From NCBI GenBank assembly GCA_031396505.1, contig JANNKX010000331.1, forward strand, positions 1 to 7,264: DNA of 7,264 bases, in the 5' to 3' direction. The notes below the pieces were generated by a model. The model saw only the letters and a program-made list of their open reading frames with translations. It searched no databases and was not told the DNA's origin. A program made the translations under genes and the position numbers. Of the stretch, positions 1 to 6,784 are shown piece by piece (within the stretch, counting starts at the first letter, position 1; each line of letters starts with the position of its first letter). Origin of the DNA: JAAFHS01 sp031396505. GTDB lineage: Bacteria; Pseudomonadota; Alphaproteobacteria; Rhodobacterales; Rhodobacteraceae.

Positions 1-1042
1 GGTATTTATTCTGACCGGGCAGCCACGCCTCAAGGTCATGGGTTTTCTGGGCGCCAAAGCCCATGTCGCCGGTGCACAGCACGATTGTCCGGTAGGGGAT
101 GCCCAGCCGTTCCAGAATCGTCTCGGCGCAACGGGTCATCCGGTCGTGTTCGGCCAGCGCGGTTTCGGGGGTGCAGATCGTCACCATCTCGACCTTTTCG
201 AACTGGTGCTGGCGCAGCATTCCCGAGGTGTCGCGGCCTGCCGAGCCTGCCTCGGACCGAAAGCATTGGGTATGGGCACAACGCCGTATAGGCAGTTGAT
301 TTTCATCAAGGATTTCGTTCGCGACCATATTGGTCAGCGTCACCTCGGACGTGGGGATAAGCCACCAGCCGTTGGTGGTCTGATAGCTGTCTTCGGCGAA
401 TTTGGGCAGTTGGTTTGTGCCATACATCGCCTCTTCCTTGACCAGAACCGGCGTCCAGGTTTCGATCAGGCCATGGTCGGTGATGTGGGTATCAAGCATG
501 AATTGCGCCAGCGCGCGGTGCAGGCGGATGGCGGCCCCTTGCAGGATCACAAAGCGTGCACCAGAGAGTTTGGCTGCGGTAGCGAAATCAAGAAGGCCGT
601 CCATCGCCTTGATTTCAAAATGTTCTTTCGGATCAAAGTCAAGGTTGCGCGGCGTGCCCCAGCGGCGCAGCTCGACATTGCCAGCCTCATCCGCGCCTGT
701 CGGCACGTCGTCGAGTGGCAGGTTGGGGATGGTCAGCAGGAGGTCGCGCAAGCGCGCATCGAGGGCCGTTGCCTGATCATTCATGCGGGCGATTTCAGCC
801 TTTTTCTCGGCCACGAGCGTGCGGAGGCGATCAAATTCGGCGGTATTCCCAGCGGCCTTGGCGGCCCCTGCATCCTTGGAGGCCGCGTTTTGCGCAGCCT
901 GCGCGGTTTCTGCGGCAAGGATGCTGGCGCGGCGCGCCTCATCGATTGCAAGGACATCGGCGGACTGACCGGTCAATCCGCGACGGGACAGGCCGTCATC
1001 AAAGGCGGCGGGGTTTTCGCGGATCTGGCGGATGTCATGCAT
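1..1042 (-). CDS. serS: Seryl-tRNA synthetase (3' end cut by window edge)
   Basis: Cytoplasmic class II aminoacyl-tRNA synthetase that activates serine with ATP and charges tRNA-Ser (and tRNA-Sec where present). I translated the reverse strand by hand: 347 codons are open without a break from ATG at 1042, beginning MHDIRQIRENPAAFD, a typical SerRS N-terminus. Residues about 30-105 are Ala/Lys/Glu-rich and match the helical coiled-coil arm that grips the tRNA long variable arm. The catalytic domain shows IPTSEV (229-234, serine pocket), class II motif 2 FRSE (261-264) and HQFEKVEM from 279. The visible end is WLPGQNKY. Family members are about 430 residues, so roughly 80 residues including motif 3 lie beyond the left edge. 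The start is supported by AAAGG (1053-1049) with 6-nt spacing; a second in-frame-looking ATG at 1038 is in another frame. The gene is divergent from the acyltransferase gene. No frameshift or odd residue was seen. Confidence 0.96.
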   Translation of the reverse strand, partial: MHDIRQIRENPAAFDDGLSRRGLTGQSADVLAIDEARRASILAAETAQAAQNAASKDAGAAKAAGNTAEFDRLRTLVAEKKAEIARMNDQATALDARLRDLLLTIPNLPLDDVPTGADEAGNVELRRWGTPRNLDFDPKEHFEIKAMDGLLDFATAAKLSGARFVILQGAAIRLHRALAQFMLDTHITDHGLIETWTPVLVKEEAMYGTNQLPKFAEDSYQTTNGWWLIPTSEVTLTNMVANEILDENQLPIRRCAHTQCFRSEAGSAGRDTSGMLRQHQFEKVEMVTICTPETALAEHDRMTRCAETILERLGIPYRTIVLCTGDMGFGAQKTHDLEAWLPGQNKY

Positions 1043-1165
1043 GGGGCACCTTTGGGCTGTCTGCGCGCAGCTATGCCCGATTGCCGGAGCATGGAAAAGG
1101 GGGGCGGGGTGACAGGCGCCCTGAAAATGCCATTCTGCGGCTGTATCGGGCTGTATTCGCGTGCG
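1043..1165. promoter_or_regulatory. Divergent serS / acyltransferase intergenic region
   Basis: About 120 nt between two divergently read starts; it must carry the serS promoter and probably the acyltransferase promoter. On the minus strand a CTGTCA-like -35 followed after 17 nt by ATGCTC is the best serS candidate I can see, but the match is weak. On the plus strand CTGAAA (1121-1126), a 17-nt spacer and TATCGG (1144-1149) is an equally weak candidate. A purine tract, AAAAGGGGGGCGGGG, begins near 1094. No clear operator palindrome is visible. Confidence 0.3.
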
Positions 1166-2176
1166 ATGATTGTGCATTCGGGGGCGGGATACGAAAAAGG
1201 CGTGGCGGGATTGACGGGCGAAAAGGATTATCGGCGGGCGATTGATCTGGCGCGGTTTCTGGCGGCACTGGGCATCGTGTGGGACCATGCGCGCGCGCCT
1301 TTTGCCGATATCGGGTATCTGTCGCTGGCGCTGTTTCTGATCTTTACCAGCTATTTTGCGCTTGGGTCTTATGACCGGGCGGCGCTGCGCGGGCAGGCGT
1401 CGGGGTTCTGGGCGGCACGGGCGCAGCGGATTCTGGTGCCGTGGCTGGCGTGGTGTGTGTTCTACAAGGCGCTGCAATATTACATGGCGGATGATCCATG
1501 GGCGGTGCCGCTGCTGTCGGACCCGTTCAGTTTGATGCTGGGGTCGTGGGTGCATCTGTGGTTTCTGCCGTTTGTGATGATGGCCTTGGTGATCGTGCCA
1601 TGGGTCGCGCGGCGGGTGCAGGGGCCACGGGGCATGTGGGTGTTTGCTGTTGTGCTGGTGATCGTGGGGGCGGGGGCAGGGTGGTTGCACCGCCATGCGG
1701 GTTGGCCAGAGCCTTGGCCGCAATGGTGGTTTTCGATCCCGTTGTTCCTGTATGGGCTGTTCGTGGCCTTGGGGCGGCGGTTGAACATGCCGTGGATGCC
1801 GCTGGGTGTGGCCTTTGTTGCAAGCGTCGTGACTGTGGGCGTGGAGCCGGGGTTTGCGGCGTTCTTTGCGGAATTCGGCGATCCGGCGAAGCTGTCCACG
1901 CATATCACGGGGCCGGGGTTTGCAAGCGTGCAGATGTTTCTGGCGGCAGTGGTGTTTGAAATCGTCTGGCGCATTTCGATCAGGGGGGCGTGGCCGACAT
2001 GGCTGGCGGGGTTTGCGTTCGGGATCTACGTGCTGCACCCGTTTTTCATGCTGGTGGCGTTCAAGCTGTTTGGGCCGGGGGTGGACCGGGCCGTGGCGGC
2101 GGTGTTCACGATGGTCGTGGCGTTTGCGGCGACATGGGTGATGCAGCGCGTGCCCTATGCGCGGGACGTCGTGTAA
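1166..2176 (+). CDS. Acyltransferase-3 family integral membrane protein
   Basis: Predicted inner-membrane acyltransferase of the acyltransferase-3 type; these move acyl groups onto extracytoplasmic sugars, lipids or polymers. The acceptor here cannot be told from sequence. With the start at 1166 it has 336 residues and about ten hydrophobic helices. Helix 1 contains R30 and H41 in the arrangement R-x10-H (within IDLARFLAALGIVWDHAR), the hallmark of the family. Other family-like pieces are HLWFLP before the fourth helix and FGIYVLHPFF in the penultimate one. There is no C-terminal SGNH esterase domain. The start is uncertain: ATG 1166 has no clear ribosome site, while TTG 1211 has AAAAAGG ten bases upstream and GTG 1202 is also in frame. 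All alternatives retain helix 1. The same frame stays open far upstream, antisense to serS; that part is not coding. It ends with TAA 150 nt before yajC and seems a single-gene unit. Confidence 0.82.
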   Translation: MIVHSGAGYEKGVAGLTGEKDYRRAIDLARFLAALGIVWDHARAPFADIGYLSLALFLIFTSYFALGSYDRAALRGQASGFWAARAQRILVPWLAWCVFYKALQYYMADDPWAVPLLSDPFSLMLGSWVHLWFLPFVMMALVIVPWVARRVQGPRGMWVFAVVLVIVGAGAGWLHRHAGWPEPWPQWWFSIPLFLYGLFVALGRRLNMPWMPLGVAFVASVVTVGVEPGFAAFFAEFGDPAKLSTHITGPGFASVQMFLAAVVFEIVWRISIRGAWPTWLAGFAFGIYVLHPFFMLVAFKLFGPGVDRAVAAVFTMVVAFAATWVMQRVPYARDVV

Positions 2177-2178
2177 CA

Positions 2179-2202
2179 GAAATTTTCGGGGCGCCCCGAT
2201 GA
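2179..2202. repeat. Palindromic element copy 1 (GAAATTTTCGGGG type)
   Basis: Just after the acyltransferase stop codon. It contains the perfect 14-nt palindrome TCGGGGCGCCCCGA (2186-2199) preceded by GAAATTT. A second, diverged copy lies at 2285-2310. The right arm GCCCCG (2193-2198) can instead pair with CGGGGC (2205-2210) across a 6-nt loop, giving a hairpin placed where a terminator for the upstream gene would be. No U-tract follows on the plus strand, so intrinsic termination is uncertain. Confidence 0.5.
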
Positions 2203-2250
2203 CGCGGGGCCGTTGCGTGCTTAGGTGGTCTGTGACGCTTGCACGCCGCC

Positions 2251-2279
2251 TTGCGCATCAGGGCGGGGCCGACTAGGTT
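2251..2279 (+). promoter_or_regulatory. Candidate housekeeping promoter of the yajC-secDF operon
   Basis: TTGCGC (2251-2256) as -35, a spacer of exactly 17 nt, and TAGGTT (2274-2279) as -10. The predicted transcript would start near 2286 and leave a leader of about 40 nt before the yajC ATG. A similar -10 (TAGGTT) appears before the aldo/keto reductase on the other strand. Position, spacing and the lack of any other good match upstream of the operon favour it; it is inferred from sequence only. Confidence 0.55.
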
Positions 2280-2284
2280 GCGGC

Positions 2285-2310
2285 GAAATTTCGGGGTATG
2301 CCCCGCCTGA
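2285..2310. repeat. Hairpin element copy 2 in the yajC leader
   Basis: GAAATTT followed by CGGGG (2292-2296), loop TATG and CCCCG (2301-2305): a 5-bp all-GC stem with a 4-nt loop. It aligns with the element at 2179-2202 apart from the loop and a one-base indel, so the two look like diverged copies of one sequence about 106 nt apart. It lies between the predicted transcription start and the ribosome site of yajC (AAGGA, 2315-2319) and so would form at the 5' end of the operon mRNA. Confidence 0.5.
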
Positions 2311-2325
2311 TCTGAAGGATGACCC

Positions 2326-2658
2326 ATGTTCGTATCGCCCGCTTTTGCACAAGCCGCCGGTGGTGCCGCTGGTGCGGGTTCCGCACTGTCGACGCTGATC
2401 TTTCCGCTGATCATCTTTGCGATCTTCTATTTCCTGATGATCCGTCCGCAGCAGCGTAAAATGAAAGAGCATAAAGCGATGATCGAGGCGCTGCGGCGCG
2501 GGGATCAGGTACTGACGCAGGGCGGGATCATCGGCAAGGTGACCAAGGTGGGCGAGGACGGCGTGGTCGAAGTGGAAATTGCAGAAGGTGTGAAGGTGCG
2601 CATTGCGCGGCACACGATTGCGACGGTGATGAACAAGACCGAACCGGCTGCCGGCTGA
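2326..2658 (+). CDS. yajC: Sec translocon accessory subunit YajC
   Basis: Small inner-membrane protein that joins SecD and SecF in the accessory complex acting on SecYEG during protein export and membrane insertion. It has 110 residues, the usual size. The N-terminus MFVSPAFAQA is typical of alphaproteobacterial YajC. One membrane helix follows (about residues 21-39, TLIFPLIIFAIFYFLMI), then the diagnostic RPQQRKMKEH (about 40-49) and the small beta-rich domain with GDQVLTQGGIIGKV. The ribosome site AAGGA (2315-2319) is 6 nt upstream of the ATG. It is the first gene of the operon, 20 nt before secD, and lies downstream of the candidate promoter at 2251-2279. Confidence 0.97.
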   Translation: MFVSPAFAQAAGGAAGAGSALSTLIFPLIIFAIFYFLMIRPQQRKMKEHKAMIEALRRGDQVLTQGGIIGKVTKVGEDGVVEVEIAEGVKVRIARHTIATVMNKTEPAAG

Positions 2659-2678
2659 TCAAGAAGGGCTGAAGTCGC

Positions 2679-4343
2679 ATGTTGTTTACGCCGCTGTGGA
2701 AGCGTTTGTTGATCTGGGCTGTGGTGGCCCTTGGGATCATGGGGGCCGTGCCGAACCTGTTTTACACGCAGGTGGAACGGCACAATGATGCGCTGTCAGC
2801 CATGGAGGCGGGCGCGGTTCTGACGCCGGAACAGGAAGCGGACCTTGGGCTGTGGCCAGGGGTGTTGCCATCGGCGGTGGTGAACCTGGGGCTTGATCTG
2901 CGGGGCGGCGCCCATCTGTTGGCCGAGGTGCAGGTGACCGATGTCTACAAGGCGCGGATGGATGCGCTGTGGCCGCAAGTGCGGGACGCCTTGCGCGAAT
3001 TGCGGGCTGAGGTGGGCGACATCAAGAAACTGCAGTCGATCGAGGGCGTGCTGCGGGTGTCGATTGAAAAACCCGAAGGGATGCCTGCGGCGCTCGCGGC
3101 GGTTCAGGCGCTGTCCGAACCTGTCGTCACGCTGACGGGGGTGGGGCAAAGCACGCTGGATATACGGGCCGACGGGCAGCAGATCGTGATCCAGTTGTCC
3201 GAGGCGGAACGGAGCGCGACTGATGGGCGCACGCTGGACCAGACGCTGGAGATTGTGCGCCGCCGGGTGGACGAGGTTGGCACGCGCGAGCCGACCATTC
3301 AGCGGCAGGGCACGGACCGGGTGCTTATTCAGGTGCCGGGGATCGGGTCAGCGGCGGAGTTGAAAGAGCTGATCGGCAGGACGGCGAAGCTGACGTTCAA
3401 CCGGGTCATTGACCGCACAAATGATGCCGGGATCCCTGTGGCAGCGGATCAGGCGCTGCTGCCATCAACGGATGAGGAAGGGATTTACTATCTGGTGGAA
3501 ACGGCAGCGGTTGTTTCTGGTGAGCAATTGGTGGATTCGCAGCCGTCTTTCGATCAGGACAATCAGCCTGCCGTCAGTTTCCGGTTTGACCCTGCGGGCG
3601 CGCAGGCGTTTGGCGACTATACAGCGGCAAATGAAAAGCAGTTTTTCGCCATCGTGCTGGATGATGAGGTCATTTCAGCACCGCGGATCAACGAGTATAT
3701 TCCGGGCGGATCGGGGATAATCTCGGGGAATTTCACGAGTGAGGAAGCGATGCGGCTTGCCATCCTGCTGCGCTCGGGCGCTTTGCCTGCGGAGTTGACC
3801 TTTCTGGAAGAACGCACCATCGGCCCGGAACTGGGGCAGGACAGCATTGATGCAGGCCAGCGCGCGGCGATTGTCGGCATGATCTGTGTCGTGGCGTTCA
3901 TGATCGCCTGCTATGGCTGGTTCGGGGCGATGGCGAGCGTGGCCCTTGCCATCAACATCGCGCTGATGTTTGCGCTACTGTCGGTGATCGGGGCGACACT
4001 GACCTTGCCGGGGATTGCGGGGATCGTGCTGACGATGGGGATGGCGGTCGATGCCAACGTGTTGATTTACGAGCGTATCCGCGAGGAATTGCGCGCGGGC
4101 AGCGAAGCGCGCAAGGCGATTGCGCAGGGGTTTGACCGGGCGTTTTCGGCGATCATGGATTCGAACGTGACGGCCCTGATTACCGCTGCGATCATGTTCT
4201 ATATCGGGTCTGGCCCGGTGCGCGGCTTTGCGGTGACGCTGGCCATCGGGATCATCACGTCGATGTTTACGGCCGTTTACGTGACGCGGATCATCATTGA
4301 AACGTGGATGTCATTGCGGCGTCCGAAAACGATTGAAGTCTGA
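2679..4343 (+). CDS. secD: Protein translocase subunit SecD
   Basis: Inner-membrane subunit of the SecDF motor, an RND-superfamily relative that uses the proton-motive force to pull substrates from SecYEG on the periplasmic side. It has 554 residues. The first helix is at about 10-30, followed by the large periplasmic P1 region with D73-LRGG (family signature DLRGGxH), RRRVDEVGTREPTIQRQG (about 194-211) and RVLIQVPG. P1 ends near AELTFLEERTIGPELG. Five more helices follow from about residue 393. The fourth-helix motif GMAVDANVLIYERIREEL carries D458, the conserved proton-pathway aspartate. Length and motif order are normal for a separate (unfused) SecD. ATG 2679 is preceded by GAAGGG at a rather long 10-nt spacing. 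secF begins 11 nt after its stop, so the pair is co-transcribed. Confidence 0.97.
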   Translation: MLFTPLWKRLLIWAVVALGIMGAVPNLFYTQVERHNDALSAMEAGAVLTPEQEADLGLWPGVLPSAVVNLGLDLRGGAHLLAEVQVTDVYKARMDALWPQVRDALRELRAEVGDIKKLQSIEGVLRVSIEKPEGMPAALAAVQALSEPVVTLTGVGQSTLDIRADGQQIVIQLSEAERSATDGRTLDQTLEIVRRRVDEVGTREPTIQRQGTDRVLIQVPGIGSAAELKELIGRTAKLTFNRVIDRTNDAGIPVAADQALLPSTDEEGIYYLVETAAVVSGEQLVDSQPSFDQDNQPAVSFRFDPAGAQAFGDYTAANEKQFFAIVLDDEVISAPRINEYIPGGSGIISGNFTSEEAMRLAILLRSGALPAELTFLEERTIGPELGQDSIDAGQRAAIVGMICVVAFMIACYGWFGAMASVALAINIALMFALLSVIGATLTLPGIAGIVLTMGMAVDANVLIYERIREELRAGSEARKAIAQGFDRAFSAIMDSNVTALITAAIMFYIGSGPVRGFAVTLAIGIITSMFTAVYVTRIIIETWMSLRRPKTIEV

Positions 4344-4354
4344 GGAGAGATGCC

Positions 4355-5320
4355 ATGCGCCTAAGACTTGTTCCGACGACGACCAACATCGACTTTTTTA
4401 AGCTGCAATATGCGACCTTTGGCGCATCACTTTTTGCAGTGATCGCGACATTCGTTCTGGTGGCAACAATGGGCCTGAACTTTGGCATTGATTTCAGGGG
4501 CGGCACGTCGATCCGCACGGAGTCGACCCAAGTGGTTGATGTTGGGGTGTACCGGGAGGCGTTGACAACCCTAAACCTTGGGGATGTGACGATTTCAGAG
4601 GTGTTCGATCCGGCCTTCCGGCCTGATCAGCATGTGGCCCTTGTACGGATTCAGGCGCAAGACGGGTTTGAGGCGGTGACGCCGGAAGCCATCACTGCAA
4701 TTGAGGCTGCTCTGCGCAGCGTTGACCCAGCGATTACATTTCCGTCGGTGGAATCGGTGGGGCCAAAGGTATCATCCGAACTGATCTGGTCGGCGCTGTT
4801 TGCAGTGATTGCGGGGGCACTTGGCATTTTGATCTATGTCTGGGCACGGTTTGAATGGCAGTTTGCCGTGGGCACGGTGGCCGCCCTGCTGCATGACGTG
4901 ATCGTGACGGTGGGGGTATTCTCGCTGTTCCAGTTGAAGTTCGATCTGACAATCGTGGCCGCCCTGCTGACCATTCTGGGTTATTCGGTGAACGATACGG
5001 TAGTGATTTTTGACCGATTGCGGGAGAACCTTGCGAAATACAAGACGATGCCGCTACGTGAGATGATGAACCTGACGGCGAATGAGACGCTGAGCCGGAC
5101 GATCATGACGGCATCGACCACGCTGATCGCACTGACGGTGCTGTTGATACTGGGTGGCGATGTGATCCGGGGGTTCGTGTTCGCGATGTTCTTTGGCGTC
5201 ATCGTGGGCACCTATTCGACGCTGTATGTGGCCAAGAACATCGTGCTGATGCTGGGCCTTGATCGCAGTGAAAAGCCACGCGGCGGGGCGAAGGGTGAAT
5301 TCGCCAATATCGACGCATGA
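4355..5320 (+). CDS. secF: Protein translocase subunit SecF
   Basis: Partner of SecD in the proton-driven SecDF complex. It has 321 residues, usual for an unfused SecF. A first helix (about 20-42) leads into GIDFRGGT with D46, the SecF counterpart of the SecD signature. A short periplasmic domain follows, then a five-helix block from about residue 148. The fourth-helix motif GYSVNDTVVIFDRLREN has conserved D214. The C-terminus is hydrophobic helix, then a short basic/acidic tail with no extra domain. A strong ribosome site, GAGGAGAG (4342-4349), lies 5 nt before ATG 4355 and overlaps the secD stop, which indicates coupled translation. Its last codon overlaps the start of the next gene (ATGA). 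Confidence 0.97.
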   Translation: MRLRLVPTTTNIDFFKLQYATFGASLFAVIATFVLVATMGLNFGIDFRGGTSIRTESTQVVDVGVYREALTTLNLGDVTISEVFDPAFRPDQHVALVRIQAQDGFEAVTPEAITAIEAALRSVDPAITFPSVESVGPKVSSELIWSALFAVIAGALGILIYVWARFEWQFAVGTVAALLHDVIVTVGVFSLFQLKFDLTIVAALLTILGYSVNDTVVIFDRLRENLAKYKTMPLREMMNLTANETLSRTIMTASTTLIALTVLLILGGDVIRGFVFAMFFGVIVGTYSTLYVAKNIVLMLGLDRSEKPRGGAKGEFANIDA

Positions 5321-5670
5321 GGCTGACACCCGTCACATATGACAATGCGCAGGCGATTGCGGGGTATGGGCCGGGGTTCTTTCGCGTGGGCACGACCGTG
5401 CTGCGGGGGGCCTGTCTGGTGACACCTTGGGATGCGGGGCCATGGGGCGGGTATGACGATACGGCGGGGCCATTGACGCTGGTAGGGCGGATCGACGTGT
5501 TGTTTGTGGGCACAGGGGCGGAAATTGCGCATGTGCCAGCGGCGTTTCGTGACGCGATCGAGGCGGCGGGGATCGGGGTCGAGGTGATGAATTCACCCGC
5601 CGCCTGCCGGACCTATAACGTAATTTTGGGCGAGGGGCGGCGGATTGCGGTGGCGTTGCTGCCGGTGTGA
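5317..5670 (+). CDS. Mth938-domain protein (DUF498/NDUFAF3-like)
   Basis: Small soluble protein of 117 residues, recognised as an Mth938-like (DUF498) domain from the SVxG-like beta core (TTVLRGACLVTPW), the central LTLVGRIDVLFVGTGAE strand-turn and the C-terminal NSPAACRTYNVILGEGRR, typical of alphaproteobacterial members. The biochemical activity of the family is unknown. Its mitochondrial relative NDUFAF3 is an assembly factor of respiratory complex I. The start is fixed by the ATGA overlap with the secF stop (5317-5320). No good ribosome site lies at normal distance, so translation probably depends on termination of secF. Being last in the sec operon suggests a role near membrane-protein insertion, which is inference. 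No membrane helix or signal peptide is visible. Confidence 0.85.
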   Translation: MRLTPVTYDNAQAIAGYGPGFFRVGTTVLRGACLVTPWDAGPWGGYDDTAGPLTLVGRIDVLFVGTGAEIAHVPAAFRDAIEAAGIGVEVMNSPAACRTYNVILGEGRRIAVALLPV

Positions 5671-5683
5671 TCTGTGCCGATTT

Positions 5684-5717
5684 CCCCCCCACCCCCTCCC
5701 CACGGGGGGGATGGGAG
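5684..5717. terminator. C-run/G-run region between convergent genes, possible hairpin
   Basis: Between the Mth938 gene stop and the reductase stop lie C7-A-C5-T-C4, the bases AC, then G7-ATGGGAGG. CCCTCCCC can pair imperfectly with GGGGATGGG (one bulge) across a short loop, which could act as a shared terminator for the two converging transcripts. There is no U-tract on either strand, so this is not a canonical intrinsic terminator. The minus strand also has G-runs of 4, 5 and 7, which fit a G-quadruplex pattern. Confidence 0.35.
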
Positions 5718-5726
5718 GCGACCCGC

Positions 5727-6710
5727 TTACCAGCGGTGATCGACGTGCGGGGCGATCAGGCGGTCATAGACATCGCGGGCGGCGTGCATTGCATCGTCTG
5801 ACAGCGGCGCCAATGCATCGGCGGCGGCATTGGCGCGGGCCTGTTCGGGGGTTCTGGCACCGGGGATGACGACGCTGATGGCGGGGTCCATCAGAATCCA
5901 GCGGAGCGCGAACTGGGCCATGGTTGCCTGCCCCGGAACGAGTTTGCGCAATTCATCAACCGCTTGCAAGCCGACGTCATAGGGCACGCCGGAAAAGGTT
6001 TCGCCCATATCAAACGCCGCGCCATCGCGATTGAAGCTGCGGTGGTCATCGGCGGCAAAGGTGCTGGCGGGCGTCATCTTTCCGGTTAGAAGGCCCGAGG
6101 CGAGCGGGACGCGGGCGATGACGGCGACACCGAGTTTTTCAGCGGCGCGGAAAAACCGCGCGGCGGGCCGGGGGCGGAAGATGTTGTAAATGATCTGCAC
6201 CGACGTGACACCGGGGCGGGCGAGGGCGGCCATGGCTTCGGCCACGGTTTCGACGCTGACGCCGTAGCGGGCGATGATGCCTTTTGCCTGCAGGTCATCA
6301 AGGGCGTCGAAAACGCCATTGTCATGATAGGCGGCGGGTGGCGGGCAGTGGAGTTGCAGCAGGTCAAGCATATCGACCTGAAGGTTCTTGCGCGACCGGT
6401 CGATGAAGGCCGACAGGTCGCGGTAGCCGGGTGCCTCATGCGGGGACAACCGGCGCCCGGCTTTGGTTGCAACAAAGGGGCGGGGGCCGTCGCGGGCGAC
6501 AAGAACCTGCGCGATCAGGCGTTCGGAGCGGCCGTCGCCATAGACATCGGCGGTGTCGATAAAGGTCATGCCGGCATCAAGGGCGGCATGGAGCGTGTCT
6601 TTGGCATCCGTCTCCGTAACCTCGCCCCACGTGCCGCCGATGGCCCAAGCGCCAAAGCCGATGGCGGTGGTGGTCATGCCGGTATTGCCGAAAGGACGGG
6701 TGGAGAGCAT
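5727..6710 (-). CDS. Aldo/keto reductase
   Basis: Predicted NADPH-dependent cytosolic oxidoreductase acting on aldehydes or ketones; the substrate cannot be inferred. It is 327 residues from ATG 6710, a (beta/alpha)8 barrel of standard length. The full catalytic tetrad is visible: D52 and Y57 in FIDTADVYGDGRSE, K83 in FVATKAGRR and H121 in LLQLHCPP. The C-terminal cofactor region VVIPGARTPEQARANAAA is typical. Overall it resembles the AKR11-like bacterial reductases, with moderate certainty. An upstream in-frame ATG at 6722 would add four residues, but GAGGA (6720-6716) lies 5 nt before 6710, and the predicted promoter would leave only about 9 nt before 6722, so 6710 is preferred. It converges on the Mth938 gene and diverges from ccmA, and thus sits against the direction of the sec and ccm genes. 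Confidence 0.9.
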   Translation of the reverse strand: MLSTRPFGNTGMTTTAIGFGAWAIGGTWGEVTETDAKDTLHAALDAGMTFIDTADVYGDGRSERLIAQVLVARDGPRPFVATKAGRRLSPHEAPGYRDLSAFIDRSRKNLQVDMLDLLQLHCPPPAAYHDNGVFDALDDLQAKGIIARYGVSVETVAEAMAALARPGVTSVQIIYNIFRPRPAARFFRAAEKLGVAVIARVPLASGLLTGKMTPASTFAADDHRSFNRDGAAFDMGETFSGVPYDVGLQAVDELRKLVPGQATMAQFALRWILMDPAISVVIPGARTPEQARANAAADALAPLSDDAMHAARDVYDRLIAPHVDHRW

Positions 6711-6737
6711 GGCGTTCCTCATCTGTGATTTGCGCCC

Positions 6738-6767
6738 AACCTATGGGCTTTCGCGGCGGGATGCCAT
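6738..6767 (-). promoter_or_regulatory. Candidate promoter of the aldo/keto reductase
   Basis: On the minus strand, ATGGCA (6767-6762; four of six match TTGACA), an 18-nt spacer and TAGGTT (6743-6738). The -10 is identical to that of the yajC promoter candidate. The predicted start near 6731 leaves a leader of about 20 nt that contains the GAGGA ribosome site. Any ccmA promoter would have to overlap this same 74-nt gap; I see no good plus-strand match. Confidence 0.4.
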
Positions 6768-6784
6768 GCGATAGGGGTTTGGGC

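Noticed and set aside
38..1165. Very long plus-strand open frame running across serS into the acyltransferase
   Set aside because: The opposite strand encodes an unmistakable, gap-free SerRS. The plus-strand translation here has no recognisable domain; it is an antisense frame left open by high GC. Only the part after about 1166 is real.
1480..1974. Minus-strand open frame within the acyltransferase gene
   Set aside because: Thr/Pro/Asn-rich antisense translation of membrane helices; it has no family features.
2221..2613. Minus-strand open frame antisense to yajC and its leader
   Set aside because: YajC on the plus strand is complete with the RPQQ motif; the antisense frame is His/Arg-rich with no support.
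5671..5726. Canonical rho-independent terminator after the sec operon
   Set aside because: The G/C-rich pairing is present but no U-tract follows on either strand, so it is kept only as a low-confidence terminator.
6324..6728. Plus-strand open frame of 134 codons antisense to the aldo/keto reductase
   Set aside because: It is a mirror of the reductase coding sequence, whose catalytic tetrad is complete on the minus strand; there is no ribosome site or domain.
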